A DNA stretch of 64,000 nt from Actibacterium sp. MT2.3-13A (GTDB lineage Bacteria; Pseudomonadota; Alphaproteobacteria; Rhodobacterales; Rhodobacteraceae). The stretch spans positions 124,001 through 188,000 of the forward strand of contig NZ_JAGSOU010000002.1 in NCBI RefSeq assembly GCF_018139985.1. The letters are read 5' to 3'. The notes beneath the pieces were generated by a model, which was given only the letters and a program-made list of their open reading frames with translations, ran no database searches and was not told the DNA's origin. Position 1 is the stretch's first letter; every line of letters starts with the position of its first letter. Below are positions 1-13,047 of this stretch, piece by piece. A program made the position numbers and the translations under genes.

Positions 1-2
1 TC

Positions 3-38
3 GCCGCGCTGTGGCTGATGGCGGCCCGCGCGCGCTGA
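3..38 (+). CDS. C-terminal end of an unidentified protein (partial)
   Basis: The frame starting at base 3 is open from the window edge and reads AALWLMAARAR before a TGA at 36-38. The hydrophobic stretch followed by arginines would suit the end of a membrane protein. Only 11 codons are visible, so no function can be given, and the frame itself is not certain. Confidence 0.3.
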   Translation, partial: AALWLMAARAR

Positions 39-184
39 GCGCCGCCCGGCGCCACGGCCCGCGCTAAGGCCGCCGGCAAACCGGGGCGCCTCGGAAATGG
101 CCGCCGGAAAGGATTTACATTGCAATGAAAACAATGCGTTACCCCTCCTTCCGCGCAGCGGGTGGGGAAACCGCGCCCGGACCA

Positions 185-214
185 TTGCAGCCCATATCCG
201 GGATCGGATATAGT
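185..214 (+). promoter_or_regulatory. Candidate gyrA promoter
   Basis: TTGCAG (185-190), an 18-base spacer and TATAGT (209-214) resemble a sigma-70 promoter and end about 45 bases before the gyrA start. A small inverted repeat, ATATCC-GGGATC-GGATAT (194-211), lies in the spacer and touches the -10 box. It could be an operator or could simply favour strand opening; gyrase genes in other bacteria respond to supercoiling. Confidence 0.4.
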
Positions 215-259
215 GAGCGCCACAAGATATAGAGCGCGGACAAACGGGCGGAAAAGAAC

Positions 260-2995
260 ATGAACGATACGCCGGAAACCCCTGAAAACGAAGACGAAGG
301 CGCAGGCGGTCCGGTCTATTCCGGCCCCTCCATCTCGATCGAGGAGGAGATGAAGACCTCCTACCTCGATTACGCGATGAGCGTGATCGTCTCCCGCGCG
401 ATCCCCGATCTGCGCGACGGGCTGAAGCCGGTGCACCGGCGCATTCTCTTCGCCATGCACGAGACCAACAACACCCACGACAAGCCCTATCGCAAATCCG
501 CCCGCCCGGTGGGCGACGTGATGGGGAAATACCACCCCCACGGCGACTCCGCGATCTATGACGCGCTGGTGCGGATGGCGCAGGATTTCTCGATGTCGCT
601 GCCGCTGCTGGACGGCCAGGGGAACTTCGGCTCGATGGACGGGGACAACCCGGCGGCCATGCGCTACACCGAGGTGCGGATGGACAAGCCCGCCCAGGCG
701 CTGCTGGCCGATATCGAGAAAGAGACGGTCGATTTCCAGGACAACTACGACGGCAAGGACCGCGAGCCGACGGTCCTGCCCGCGCGCTATCCCAACATGC
801 TGGTCAACGGCGCCGAGGGGATCGCGGTGGGCATGGCCACGCGCATTCCGCCGCACAACCTGGGCGAGGTCGTGGATGCCACGCTGGCGCTGATCGAGGA
901 CCCGGATCTGACCTCGGAGCAGCTGATCAACTATATCCCGGCGCCGGATTTCCCGACGGGCGGGATCATCCTCGGTCGTTCGGGCGCGCGGAAAGCCTAT
1001 CTCGAGGGGCGCGGCAGCGTGGTGATCCGCGCCAAGACCCGCGTCGAGGAGATCAGGAAAGACCGCTACGCCATTGTTCTCGATGAGATTCCCTATCAGG
1101 TGAACAAGGCCTCGATGATCGAGAAGATCGCCGAGATGGTGCGCGAGAAGAAGATCGAGGGCATCGCCCATGTCCAGGACGAATCCGATCGCGTGGGCGT
1201 GCGCGTGGTGGTCGAGCTGAAGCGCGACGCAACGCCCGAGGTGGTGCTGAACCAGCTGTTCCGCTTCACCCCGATGCAGGTCTCCTTTGGCTGCAACATG
1301 CTGGCGCTGAACGGCGGCCGGCCCGAGCAGCTGACCCTGCGCCGCTTCCTCACCTCCTTCATCAGTTTCCGCGAGGAGGTGGTGGCGCGGCGCACCGCCT
1401 ATGATCTGCGCAAGGCGCGCGAGCGCAGCCATATCCTGTGCGGTCTCGCCGTGGCGGTCTCCAACGTCGACGAGGTGGTCGCCGCCATCCGCAGCTCGGC
1501 CGACCCGGCCGAGGCGCGCGAAAAGCTGATGACCCGGCGCTGGCCGGCCGCCGATATCGCCGATTATATCCGGCTGATCGACGACCCGACCCACAAGATG
1601 AACGAGGACGGCACCTACAACCTGTCCGAGACCCAGGCCCGCGCCATTCTTGACCTGCGCCTCCAGCGCCTGACCGCGATGGGCGTGAAGGAGGTCACCG
1701 ACGAACTGCAGGACCTGGCTGCCAGGATCAAGGACTACCTCGCCATCCTGCGCTCGCGCGAGCGGATCATGGGCATCATCGCCGACGAACTGCGCGAGGT
1801 GAAGGAACAGTTCGCCGTGCCGCGCCGCACCGAGATCGTCGACTGGTCCGGCGACATGGAGGACGAGGACCTGATCGAGCGCGAGGAGATGGTCGTGACG
1901 GTCACCCAGTCCGGCTATATCAAGCGCACGCCGCTGGCCGATTTCCGCGCGCAGCGGCGCGGCGGCAAGGGGCTGTCGAGCATGGCCACCAAGGAAGAGG
2001 ACGTGGTCACCACCCTCTTCGTCGCCAACACCCACACCCAGCTGCTGTTCTTCACCACCGAGGGGATGGTCTACAAGCTGAAGACCTGGCGCCTGCCGCT
2101 GGGCGGGCGCACCGCGCGCGGCAAGGCGATCGTCAACATCCTGCCGATCCCCGCCGGCGTCTCTGTGGCCGCGATCATGCCCGTCGACCGCCCCGAGGAG
2201 GAATGGGCCGATCTGCAGATCGTCTTCGCCACCACCGCGGGCGACGTGCGCCGCAATGCGCTGAGCGATTTCACCAATGTCATGCGCAATGGCAAGATCG
2301 CGATGGACCTGCCCGAGGGCGTGTCGCTGGTCAACGCGCGCATCTGCGCCGAGGAGGACGACGTGATGCTGGTCACCGCCCATGGCCGCGCGATCCGCTT
2401 CCCGACCACCGATGTGCGTGTCTTCAAGGGCCGCAAGTCAACCGGGGTGCGCGGCATCCGGCTGGCCGAGGGCGACAGCGTCGTGTCGATGGCCGTGATC
2501 CGCCATTTCGAGGCCACCGCCGAGGAACGCGCCGCCTATCTGAAGCAGCGCCGCCTGGTGGCCGGCGCCACCGAGGAGCCGGCCGACGAGGACGAGCCCG
2601 AAGTCGCCGCCGGCCAGCTCTCGACCGAGCGCTATGCCGAGATGTCGGCGGCCGAGGATCTGATCCTGACCATCACCGCGCGCGGCACCGGCAAGCTCAG
2701 CTCCAGCCACGACTATCCCGTCCGCGGGCGCGGCGGCCAGGGCGTGCAGGCGATCGACAAGGCGATGCGCGGCGGGCCGCTGGTGGCCTGCTTCCCGGTC
2801 GAGATCGACGACCAGGTGATGCTGGCGACCTCCACGGGACAGTCGATCCGCTGCCCGATCGAGGGCATCTCCTTCCGCTCGCGCAGCGCCGGCGGGGTGA
2901 AGGTGTTCGACACCGCCCGGGGCGAAGAGGTGGTGTCGGTCGCGCGGATCGCCGATCAGGCCGACGAAGACGACGCCGAAGCCGGCGAAGCGTAA
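260..2995 (+). CDS. gyrA: DNA gyrase subunit A
   Basis: GyrA is the DNA-breaking and rejoining subunit of gyrase (A2B2), which introduces negative supercoils using ATP. The 911-residue protein has the winged-helix/tower core in the first ~530 residues and a beta-pinwheel C-terminal domain that carries the GyrA box QRRGGKG near residue 565, which separates GyrA from ParC. The catalytic tyrosine is Y136 in AAMRYTE. The quinolone-resistance region reads [11 protein letters not shown], with S97 and D101 (E. coli S83 and D87) unchanged, so no target-site resistance is visible. Between pinwheel blades there is an acidic insert (about residues 770-800, rich in E, D and A). The ATG has a purine-rich GGAAAAG upstream. 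Confidence 0.98.
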   Translation: MNDTPETPENEDEGAGGPVYSGPSISIEEEMKTSYLDYAMSVIVSRAIPDLRDGLKPVHRRILFAMHETNNTHDKPYRKSARPVGDVMGKYHPHGDSAIYDALVRMAQDFSMSLPLLDGQGNFGSMDGDNPAAMRYTEVRMDKPAQALLADIEKETVDFQDNYDGKDREPTVLPARYPNMLVNGAEGIAVGMATRIPPHNLGEVVDATLALIEDPDLTSEQLINYIPAPDFPTGGIILGRSGARKAYLEGRGSVVIRAKTRVEEIRKDRYAIVLDEIPYQVNKASMIEKIAEMVREKKIEGIAHVQDESDRVGVRVVVELKRDATPEVVLNQLFRFTPMQVSFGCNMLALNGGRPEQLTLRRFLTSFISFREEVVARRTAYDLRKARERSHILCGLAVAVSNVDEVVAAIRSSADPAEAREKLMTRRWPAADIADYIRLIDDPTHKMNEDGTYNLSETQARAILDLRLQRLTAMGVKEVTDELQDLAARIKDYLAILRSRERIMGIIADELREVKEQFAVPRRTEIVDWSGDMEDEDLIEREEMVVTVTQSGYIKRTPLADFRAQRRGGKGLSSMATKEEDVVTTLFVANTHTQLLFFTTEGMVYKLKTWRLPLGGRTARGKAIVNILPIPAGVSVAAIMPVDRPEEEWADLQIVFATTAGDVRRNALSDFTNVMRNGKIAMDLPEGVSLVNARICAEEDDVMLVTAHGRAIRFPTTDVRVFKGRKSTGVRGIRLAEGDSVVSMAVIRHFEATAEERAAYLKQRRLVAGATEEPADEDEPEVAAGQLSTERYAEMSAAEDLILTITARGTGKLSSSHDYPVRGRGGQGVQAIDKAMRGGPLVACFPVEIDDQVMLATSTGQSIRCPIEGISFRSRSAGGVKVFDTARGEEVVSVARIADQADEDDAEAGEA

Positions 2996-3005
2996 GCAGA
3001 CGCGC

Positions 3006-3048
3006 GCCGCGGCCCCGGACCGGACATCCGGCACGATGGGGCCGCGGC
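3006..3048 (+). other. Hairpin downstream of gyrA
   Basis: GCCGCGGCCCC (3006-3016) pairs perfectly with GGGGCCGCGGC (3038-3048) across a 21-base loop, just after the gyrA stop. No T run follows, so it is not a classical intrinsic terminator. It may protect the 3' end or help Rho-dependent termination. Confidence 0.4.
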
Positions 3049-3191
3049 AGGTCCGCCTGTGGCGGCCGCGCGATTCCTTTCGAGTTTTGTGCAATTGTGC
3101 GCAGAAACTGTTAGGATTGATGCGTTTATACCGATCTTACGCACACTTAATGTCGCTCCATCGCCTGTCACAGTCAAAAGGGTAACGCGAC

Positions 3192-3599
3192 ATGAACGAC
3201 ACCAAATCCTATGCCGGGCTGCTGGCCCGGATCCTGCTCTCCATCCTCTTCATCACCGCCGGCTATGGCAAGCTGGGCGCGGCGGAGGGCACTGCCGCCT
3301 ACATGGCCTCGCAGGGCGTGCCGGGCCTGCTCGTCTGGCCGACCATCGTGCTGGAGCTTCTGGGCGGCCTCGCCATCCTCGTCGGTTTCCAGACCCGGAT
3401 CGTGGCGCTGGCGCTGGCCGGGTTCAGCGTTCTGGCCGGGCTGATCTTCCACCTGGTGCCGGGCGACCAGATGCAGATGATCAGCCTTTACAAGAACCTC
3501 GGCCTCGCCGGCGGCTTCCTGCTGCTGGCGGCCCATGGCGCGGGCGCGCTGTCGCTCGACGCGCTGCGCGCCGGCAAGCGCCGCGCCGCGACCGCCTGA
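3192..3599 (+). CDS. DoxX family membrane protein
   Basis: This 135-residue protein has four hydrophobic segments (about residues 9-25, 45-65, 70-88 and 100-120) and the DoxX-like opening [16 protein letters not shown], followed by a glycine-rich second helix. DoxX proteins are small inner-membrane proteins, variously linked to quinone or sulfur redox chemistry or to stress; the biochemical role of this one is unknown. It stands alone, about 195 bases after gyrA and followed by its own terminator, so it is probably a single-gene transcript. Confidence 0.8.
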   Translation: MNDTKSYAGLLARILLSILFITAGYGKLGAAEGTAAYMASQGVPGLLVWPTIVLELLGGLAILVGFQTRIVALALAGFSVLAGLIFHLVPGDQMQMISLYKNLGLAGGFLLLAAHGAGALSLDALRAGKRRAATA

Positions 3600-3609
3600 G
3601 ACCCGGGCG

Positions 3610-3641
3610 AAGGGGCGGCCCACGCCGCCCCTTCCCCTTTT
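3610..3641 (+). terminator. Intrinsic terminator after the DoxX gene
   Basis: AAGGGGCGGC (3610-3619), loop CCAC, and GCCGCCCCTT (3624-3633) form a perfect 10-bp stem, followed by CCCC and TTTT. The T run is short but the position directly after the stop codon fits a terminator. Confidence 0.65.
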
Positions 3642-3667
3642 CCCGCAAAGCGCTTACATCGCGCAGC

Positions 3668-5005
3668 ATGAGCAAAGAACTTCACATCATCGGCGGCGGG
3701 CTTGCGGGCTCCGAAGCCGCCTGGCAGGCCGTTCAGGCCGGCATCCCCGTTGTCATCCACGAAATGCGCCCCGGCGTGGGCACCTTCGCGCACCAGACCG
3801 GCAAGCTGGCCGAGATGGTCTGCTCCAACTCCTTCCGCTCGGACGATGACGAGCAGAACGCCGTGGGCCTGCTGCATTGGGAAATGCGCCAGGCCGGCGG
3901 GCTGATCATGGAGATGGCCGACGCCCACAGCCTGCCCGCCGGCGGCGCGCTGGCCGTGGATCGCGAGGGCTTCTCGCAGGGCGTCACAGACCGGCTGCGC
4001 GCCCATCCCCTCGTTACCGTCGCGGAGGGTGAAATCACCGCGCTGCCCGAGGACGGCCACTGGATCATCGCCACCGGCCCGCTGACCTCCGGCGCCCTGG
4101 CCGAGGCGATCCGGGCCGAGACGGGGGCCGAGAGCCTCGCCTTCTTCGACGCCATCGCGCCCATCGTCTATGCCGACAGCATCGACATGGAAAAGGCGTG
4201 GTTCCAGTCGCGCTACGACAAGGGCGAAACCGAGGAAGAGCGCACCGCCTATCTCAACTGCCCGATGGACAAGGCACAATACGAGGCCTTCATCGACGCC
4301 CTTCTGGCCGCCGACAAGGCCGAGTTCCACGAGGGCGAGACCGCCGGCTATTTCGACGGCTGCCTGCCGATCGAGGTGATGGCCGAGCGCGGCCGCGAGA
4401 CCCTGCGCCACGGCCCGATGAAGCCCGTGGGCCTGACCAACCCGCACCAGCCGGACGTCAAGGCGCACGCCATCGTGCAACTGCGCCGCGACAACCAGCT
4501 GGGCACGCTTTATAACATCGTGGGTTTCCAGACCAAGATGAAGTATGGCGCGCAAACCGATGTTTTCCGGATGATTCCGGGGTTGGAAAACGCCCGCTTC
4601 GCGCGCCTGGGCGGCATCCACCGCAACACCTTCCTCAATTCGCCCACGCTGCTCGACGAGCAGATGCGGCTGAAATCGAAACCGCATATCCGCTTTGCCG
4701 GTCAGATCACCGGGGTCGAGGGCTATGTCGAAAGCGCGGCGATGGGCCTGCTGGCCGCCCGCCTCGCCGTGGCCGAGATCGAGGGGCGGAGCCTGCCGCC
4801 CGTGCCCGCCACCACCGCCACCGGCGCGCTGGTCACCCACATCACCGGCGGGGCCGAGGCCAAGACCTTCCAGCCGATGAACGTCAATTTCGGACTGTTC
4901 CCGCCGGTCGAGGGGCTCAGGGCCGGCCGCCGCGGCCGCAAGGACCGCTACAAGGCCTACACCGACCGCGCCAAGGCCGACTGGCGGGCCTGGCTCGCCG
5001 GCTAG
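3668..5005 (+). CDS. trmFO: Methylenetetrahydrofolate-tRNA-(uracil-54-C5) methyltransferase TrmFO
   Basis: TrmFO is a flavoprotein that methylates U54 of tRNA to ribothymidine using methylene-THF as carbon donor and reduced FAD as reductant. The protein has 445 residues, usual for the family. It opens with the FAD-binding loop [14 protein letters not shown], then the hallmark [10 protein letters not shown] whose cysteine belongs to the active-site set, and a second conserved cysteine in [14 protein letters not shown]. The C-terminal half contains [13 protein letters not shown] and the conserved NVNFGLFPP. The chosen ATG begins right at the dinucleotide fold. gluQ follows after a single base, so the two tRNA-modification genes are probably co-transcribed. 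Confidence 0.97.
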   Translation: MSKELHIIGGGLAGSEAAWQAVQAGIPVVIHEMRPGVGTFAHQTGKLAEMVCSNSFRSDDDEQNAVGLLHWEMRQAGGLIMEMADAHSLPAGGALAVDREGFSQGVTDRLRAHPLVTVAEGEITALPEDGHWIIATGPLTSGALAEAIRAETGAESLAFFDAIAPIVYADSIDMEKAWFQSRYDKGETEEERTAYLNCPMDKAQYEAFIDALLAADKAEFHEGETAGYFDGCLPIEVMAERGRETLRHGPMKPVGLTNPHQPDVKAHAIVQLRRDNQLGTLYNIVGFQTKMKYGAQTDVFRMIPGLENARFARLGGIHRNTFLNSPTLLDEQMRLKSKPHIRFAGQITGVEGYVESAAMGLLAARLAVAEIEGRSLPPVPATTATGALVTHITGGAEAKTFQPMNVNFGLFPPVEGLRAGRRGRKDRYKAYTDRAKADWRAWLAG

Positions 5006-5006
5006 G

Positions 5007-5867
5007 ATGCGCACCCGCTTCGCCCCCTCGCCCACCGGGCCGCTGCATCTCGGCCATGCCTATGCGGCGATCCTTGCCCATGACATGGCGCGGGCGGCGG
5101 GCGGGGAGTTCCTGCTCAGGATCGAGGATATAGACCGGGCCCGCGCGCGCCCCGAATGGGAGGCCCTGATCTACGAGGATCTCGCCTGGCTGGGCCTTTC
5201 CTGGGAACCCCCGGTGATGCGCCAGTCCGCGCGCCTGCCCGCCTACCGCGCCGCGCTGGACAGCCTCTGGGCGCGGGGCCTGCTCTACCCCTGCGCCTGC
5301 CGCCGCCGCGACATCGAGGAGGCCGCCCGCGCCCCGCAGGAGGGCGCCCCGCAGCACGGCCCCGACGGGCTGGTCTATCCCGGCACCTGCCGCCCCGCCG
5401 CCGCCCCGAGCGGCCCGCTGCCCGCCGACCGCGCGCTGCGCCTCGACATGGCCCGCGCCTGGGCGTCGATCGGGCCCGCGCCGATGCATTTCATCGAAAC
5501 CGGCGCCGGCCCCGCGGGCGAAACCGGCCAGATCGCCATTCGCCGCGAGCAGGCCCTCTCCGGCATCGGCGACATCGTGCTCGCCCGGCGCGACATGGGC
5601 ACCTCCTATCACCTCTCGGTGGTGATCGACGACGCGGCGCAGGGCATCACCCATGTCACCCGCGGCGCGGACCTGTTCGAGGCCACCGCGATCCATGTCC
5701 TCCTGCAACGCCTGCTGGGCCTGCCCACGCCGCTCTACCACCACCACCGCCTGATCCGCGACGAGCACGGCAGGCGGCTGGCCAAGCGCGACGACGCCCG
5801 CGCCATCCGCAAATACCGCGAGGACGGGCTCAGCCCCGCCGAGATCCGGGCGATGATCGGCCTCTGA
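5007..5867 (+). CDS. gluQ: Glutamyl-Q tRNA(Asp) synthetase
   Basis: GluQ-RS is a truncated glutamyl-tRNA synthetase that attaches glutamate to queuosine in tRNA(Asp) and has no anticodon-binding domain. The 286 residues contain only the catalytic core: FAPSPTGPLHLGH (HIGH motif) at the start, a zinc site with PCAC near residue 97 and PGTC near residue 130, and RRLAKRDDA as the KMSKS equivalent near residue 255. Full-length GltX would be about 450-500 residues, so the missing C-terminal domain identifies this paralogue. The start lies one base after the trmFO stop; the stop is directly followed by a short genome repeat. Confidence 0.93.
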   Translation: MRTRFAPSPTGPLHLGHAYAAILAHDMARAAGGEFLLRIEDIDRARARPEWEALIYEDLAWLGLSWEPPVMRQSARLPAYRAALDSLWARGLLYPCACRRRDIEEAARAPQEGAPQHGPDGLVYPGTCRPAAAPSGPLPADRALRLDMARAWASIGPAPMHFIETGAGPAGETGQIAIRREQALSGIGDIVLARRDMGTSYHLSVVIDDAAQGITHVTRGADLFEATAIHVLLQRLLGLPTPLYHHHRLIRDEHGRRLAKRDDARAIRKYREDGLSPAEIRAMIGL

Positions 5868-5868
5868 C

Positions 5869-5889
5869 CTTCTTCTTGGAAAAATACTC
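5869..5889 (-). repeat. Rhodobacterales-type short AT-rich repeat, copy 1
   Basis: CTTCTTCTTGG followed by AAAAATACTC starts two bases after the gluQ stop codon. The 18 bases CTCTGACCTTCTTCTTGG, which include the stop, recur exactly at the end of sqdC (copy at 55491). Read on the minus strand it is GAGTATTTTT-CCAAGAAGAAG, the same element as the tails of the hairpin repeats at 43901 and 44372. Confidence 0.7.
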
Positions 5890-5906
5890 ACGGCGCGACG
5901 CCGCCG

Positions 5907-6266
5907 TCAGCCGGCAACGGGTTTCATCAGCTCCACCTCCTCGCCGTCCCGCACGGCGGTGTAGAAACAGCTGCGCCGGTTGGTGTGGCAGGCGGGTCCC
6001 GTCTGCGCCACGATCAGCAGCAGGCAGTCGCGGTCGCAATCGACGCGGAAATCCACCAGCCGCTGGACATGGCCCGAGCTTTCCCCCTTAACCCAGAAGG
6101 ACTGGCGCGAACGCGACCAGTAGGTCACGCGCCCGGTCTCCAGCGTGCGCACCACGGCCTCGGCGTTCATCCAGGCCATCATCAGCACCTGGCCGCCCTC
6201 GTCCTGGGCGATGGCCGGGATCAGGCCCTGGTCGTTGAAACGCAGGGATTTGATGTCGAAAGCCAT
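5907..6266 (-). CDS. hisI: Phosphoribosyl-AMP cyclohydrolase
   Basis: HisI opens the purine ring of phosphoribosyl-AMP in histidine biosynthesis and uses Zn and Mg. The protein has 119 residues, the stand-alone form without a HisE domain. The metal sites are visible as DCDRDCLLL and [10 protein letters not shown], and the substrate region as [18 protein letters not shown]. The start at 6266 is chosen because AAAGGAGC lies eight bases upstream; an in-frame upstream codon would add nine residues without a ribosome site. It is convergent with gluQ and separate from other his genes, as is common for hisI in this group. Confidence 0.96.
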   Translation of the reverse strand: MAFDIKSLRFNDQGLIPAIAQDEGGQVLMMAWMNAEAVVRTLETGRVTYWSRSRQSFWVKGESSGHVQRLVDFRVDCDRDCLLLIVAQTGPACHTNRRSCFYTAVRDGEEVELMKPVAG

Positions 6267-6332
6267 CGGTGGGCTCCTTTGCAAACGTGTCACAGCGGGT
6301 TATCTATGGGATGAGACCGACGAGGGAAAGCC

Positions 6333-6782
6333 ATGAGCGACACCGACCTGATCAAGCTGTATTCCCAGCGCATCCTCGCGCTGGCGGCCGATATCCCGCA
6401 TCAGGGCCGGCTCGACTCGCCCTGCGGCAGCGCGCGCAAGCGCTCGCCGCTCTGCGGCTCCACGGTGACGGTGGACCTGTGCCTCGCCGACGGGCGGATC
6501 ACCGATTTCGCGCAGGACGTGAAGGCCTGCGCGCTGGGACAGGCCTCGGCCTCGGTCGTCGGCGCCAGCATCATCGGCCGCAACCGCGCAGAGGTGCAGC
6601 GCGCGCGCGACCAGCTTTCCGCGATGCTCAAGGAGGGCGGCCCGGCCCCCGAGGCGCCCTTCGACGGGCTCGAGGTGCTGATGCCCGCGCGTGAATACAA
6701 GAACCGCCACGCCTCGATCCTGCTGGCGCTCGACGCCACGCTGGAGGCCTTCGATCAGGCCGCAAGCGCCGCCTGCGCCTGA
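6333..6782 (+). CDS. IscU/NifU-like iron-sulfur scaffold homologue lacking canonical ligands
   Basis: The 149-residue protein matches the fold and motif order of IscU/NifU N-terminal scaffolds: SPLCGSTVTVDL corresponds to the first cysteine motif, KACALGQASASVV to the second, and NRHASILLALDA to the third. In IscU these are CGD, a cysteine before the helix, and HC. Here the Asp of CGD is Ser, and the third Cys is Ala (RHAS), while C41, C66 and the His remain. Extra cysteines occur at 31 and 50. It could be a degenerate scaffold with another metal or regulatory role. Cluster assembly activity is not assured. It is divergent from hisI. Confidence 0.75.
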   Translation: MSDTDLIKLYSQRILALAADIPHQGRLDSPCGSARKRSPLCGSTVTVDLCLADGRITDFAQDVKACALGQASASVVGASIIGRNRAEVQRARDQLSAMLKEGGPAPEAPFDGLEVLMPAREYKNRHASILLALDATLEAFDQAASAACA

Positions 6783-6808
6783 CGGCAGCCCCGCTTCGGA
6801 AGACCCCA

Positions 6809-6847
6809 AGAAAAAACCGCCGCGCGTCGTGGGGCGACGGCGGCGGT
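6809..6847 (-). terminator. Intrinsic terminator (minus strand)
   Basis: On the minus strand ACCGCCGCCGTCG, loop CCCCA, then CGACGCGCGGCGGT (one bulged base) is followed by TTTTTC. The only minus-strand gene upstream is the 40-codon ORF at 6991-7113, so this hairpin supports a real transcript there, with a 3' untranslated region of about 145 bases. Confidence 0.75.
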
Positions 6848-6990
6848 CAGTGGCGATTCAGGCGTCCGGGCGGCGGGGAAGAGGCACTCCCCTGAATGCA
6901 CGAGGACAGGCAAGCCCGGCAGTCAGGCGCATCGCTTGGGGACGGGATGCGCGGCCCGGGACGCGGATCGCAGGCAGAAACGGTTTCGGC

Positions 6991-7113
6991 TCAGAACAGC
7001 CCCGGCAGGTGCAGCCCGGCCAGCAGCATGACCATCAGCGCCATGACGCCAAGCGCATCCTGCAGCAGCGTGGCGGAGGAACGTTCGATCACGGATTTCA
7101 GCTCGGTCAGCAT
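6991..7113 (-). CDS. Small single-pass membrane peptide, possibly SOS-controlled
   Basis: The 40-residue product begins MLTELKSVIERSSATLLQ, an amphipathic N-terminal part, and continues into a hydrophobic segment (about residues 20-40) rich in L, M, V and A, ending HLPGLF. The ATG has AAGGATC seven bases upstream. A LexA-type site with extra half-sites lies 66-100 bases upstream and a strong terminator lies downstream, so it looks like a monocistronic gene. Small SOS-induced membrane peptides such as E. coli TisB are a functional parallel only; no homology is claimed. It could also be an ordinary conserved small membrane protein. Confidence 0.65.
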   Translation of the reverse strand: MLTELKSVIERSSATLLQDALGVMALMVMLLAGLHLPGLF

Positions 7114-7178
7114 GGGTGGGATCCTTGCGATGGTCACTGTGTTGCCACTTTGTTCCCACATCGCGCCGAAAAAATAAA

Positions 7179-7213
7179 GAACTTTTTAGGAACATTTGAG
7201 AACAAAGCGGAAC
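7179..7213 (-). promoter_or_regulatory. LexA-type SOS box with additional half-sites
   Basis: The plus strand carries GAAC at 7179, 7190, 7200 and 7210. The first two give GAAC-N7-GAAC (7179-7193), on the minus strand GTTCCTAAAAAGTTC, which is the alphaproteobacterial LexA consensus GTTC-N7-GTTC. The other intervals are N6. A near match on the plus strand, GTTG-N7-GTTC, is at 7141-7155. The 107-base region is strikingly AT-rich. The only gene that starts downstream on the minus strand is the 40-residue peptide. Confidence 0.55.
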
Positions 7214-7220
7214 AAAAAGG

Positions 7221-12550
<5,330 letters not shown>

Positions 12551-12567
12551 CAGATATTCCCCCCAGT

Positions 12568-12572
12568 GACTC
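12568..12572. promoter_or_regulatory. GANTC (CcrM-type) methylation site before ctrA
   Basis: GACTC lies 18-22 bases before the ctrA ATG. In Caulobacter a GANTC site in the ctrA P1 promoter links ctrA expression to DNA methylation state. A 5-base site is frequent by chance, so this is only suggestive. Confidence 0.3.
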
Positions 12573-12603
12573 CAAAATACCTGATCAAATTCGGAAAAAA
12601 TGG

Positions 12604-12618
12604 TTAATTACACGTTAC
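12604..12618. promoter_or_regulatory. Candidate CtrA box upstream of ctrA
   Basis: TTAA-TTACACG-TTAC matches the CtrA consensus TTAA-N7-TTAA at seven of eight positions, with the correct N7 spacing. It lies 54-68 bases before the ctrA start, where autoregulation would act. Confidence 0.5.
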
Positions 12619-12645
12619 CAATGACCTGCATGCTAGTAGTGCAAT

Positions 12646-12924
12646 TCAAGGTTGTCTATAGCGCTGAATGGTTGTGGCCTTCAGGGCCTCTTTCCCGTGA
12701 TGGCGGATAGCATTCTCCCAGCTGGAAAGCTCCTCTTCGGATAGCGCATAGCGCGCCTTGGCCTCGTCGCGGGTGATCAGCCCGCAGGCCACCGCCTTGA
12801 CCACTGCGGCCTTGCGGCTGGCGACCCAGCGCCTGGTAAGCTCAGGGGGCAGATCGGCGCGGGTCATGGTGCTGCCATCGGGCAGCGTGACAATGCGCGG
12901 CCCGTTGATGCGTTTGATGAACAT
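12646..12924 (-). CDS. sciP: CtrA inhibitor SciP (DUF1153)
   Basis: SciP is a small helix-turn-helix protein that binds CtrA-dependent promoters or CtrA itself and blocks activation. The 92 residues match the DUF1153 pattern known from Caulobacter SciP: a short beta-like start with PDG and the ADLPP motif, then RRWVASRKAAVVKAV, GLITRDEAKARYALSEEEL, SWENAIRHHG, and a C-terminal TTIQRYRQ. The ATG follows a GAGGGA ribosome site. A perfect CtrA box lies about 46 bases upstream and ctrA itself is downstream, so CtrA probably drives its own inhibitor. Confidence 0.9.
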   Translation of the reverse strand: MFIKRINGPRIVTLPDGSTMTRADLPPELTRRWVASRKAAVVKAVACGLITRDEAKARYALSEEELSSWENAIRHHGKEALKATTIQRYRQP

Positions 12925-12969
12925 GGCTCTTCCCTCTTCGTCGCGAGGGCAAGGCTGGCGCAGCCGAAC

Positions 12970-12984
12970 TTAAGGAGACCTTAA
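12970..12984. promoter_or_regulatory. Perfect CtrA box between sciP and mnmA
   Basis: TTAA-GGAGACC-TTAA is an exact TTAA-N7-TTAA site. It is 46-60 bases upstream of the sciP ATG and 64 bases before the divergent mnmA ATG. I saw no other exact copy in the window's intergenic DNA. Confidence 0.65.
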
Positions 12985-13047
12985 ACCAGCCCTTGAGAGT
13001 ATTTCGCATTTTCCTATATTCCCACGGACTTCCCGCAGGAGACCGAC

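Noticed and set aside
3174-5035. Long open frames antisense to trmFO and others, some over 500 codons
   Set aside because: They mirror real genes in GC-rich DNA, have Arg/Gly/His-rich composition without motifs, and the plus-strand genes have full families and ribosome sites.
12997-13010. GAGTATTTCGCATT upstream of mnmA as a fifth repeat copy
   Set aside because: Only the first half resembles the repeat; the CCAAGAAGAAG half is missing and it is not near a gene end.
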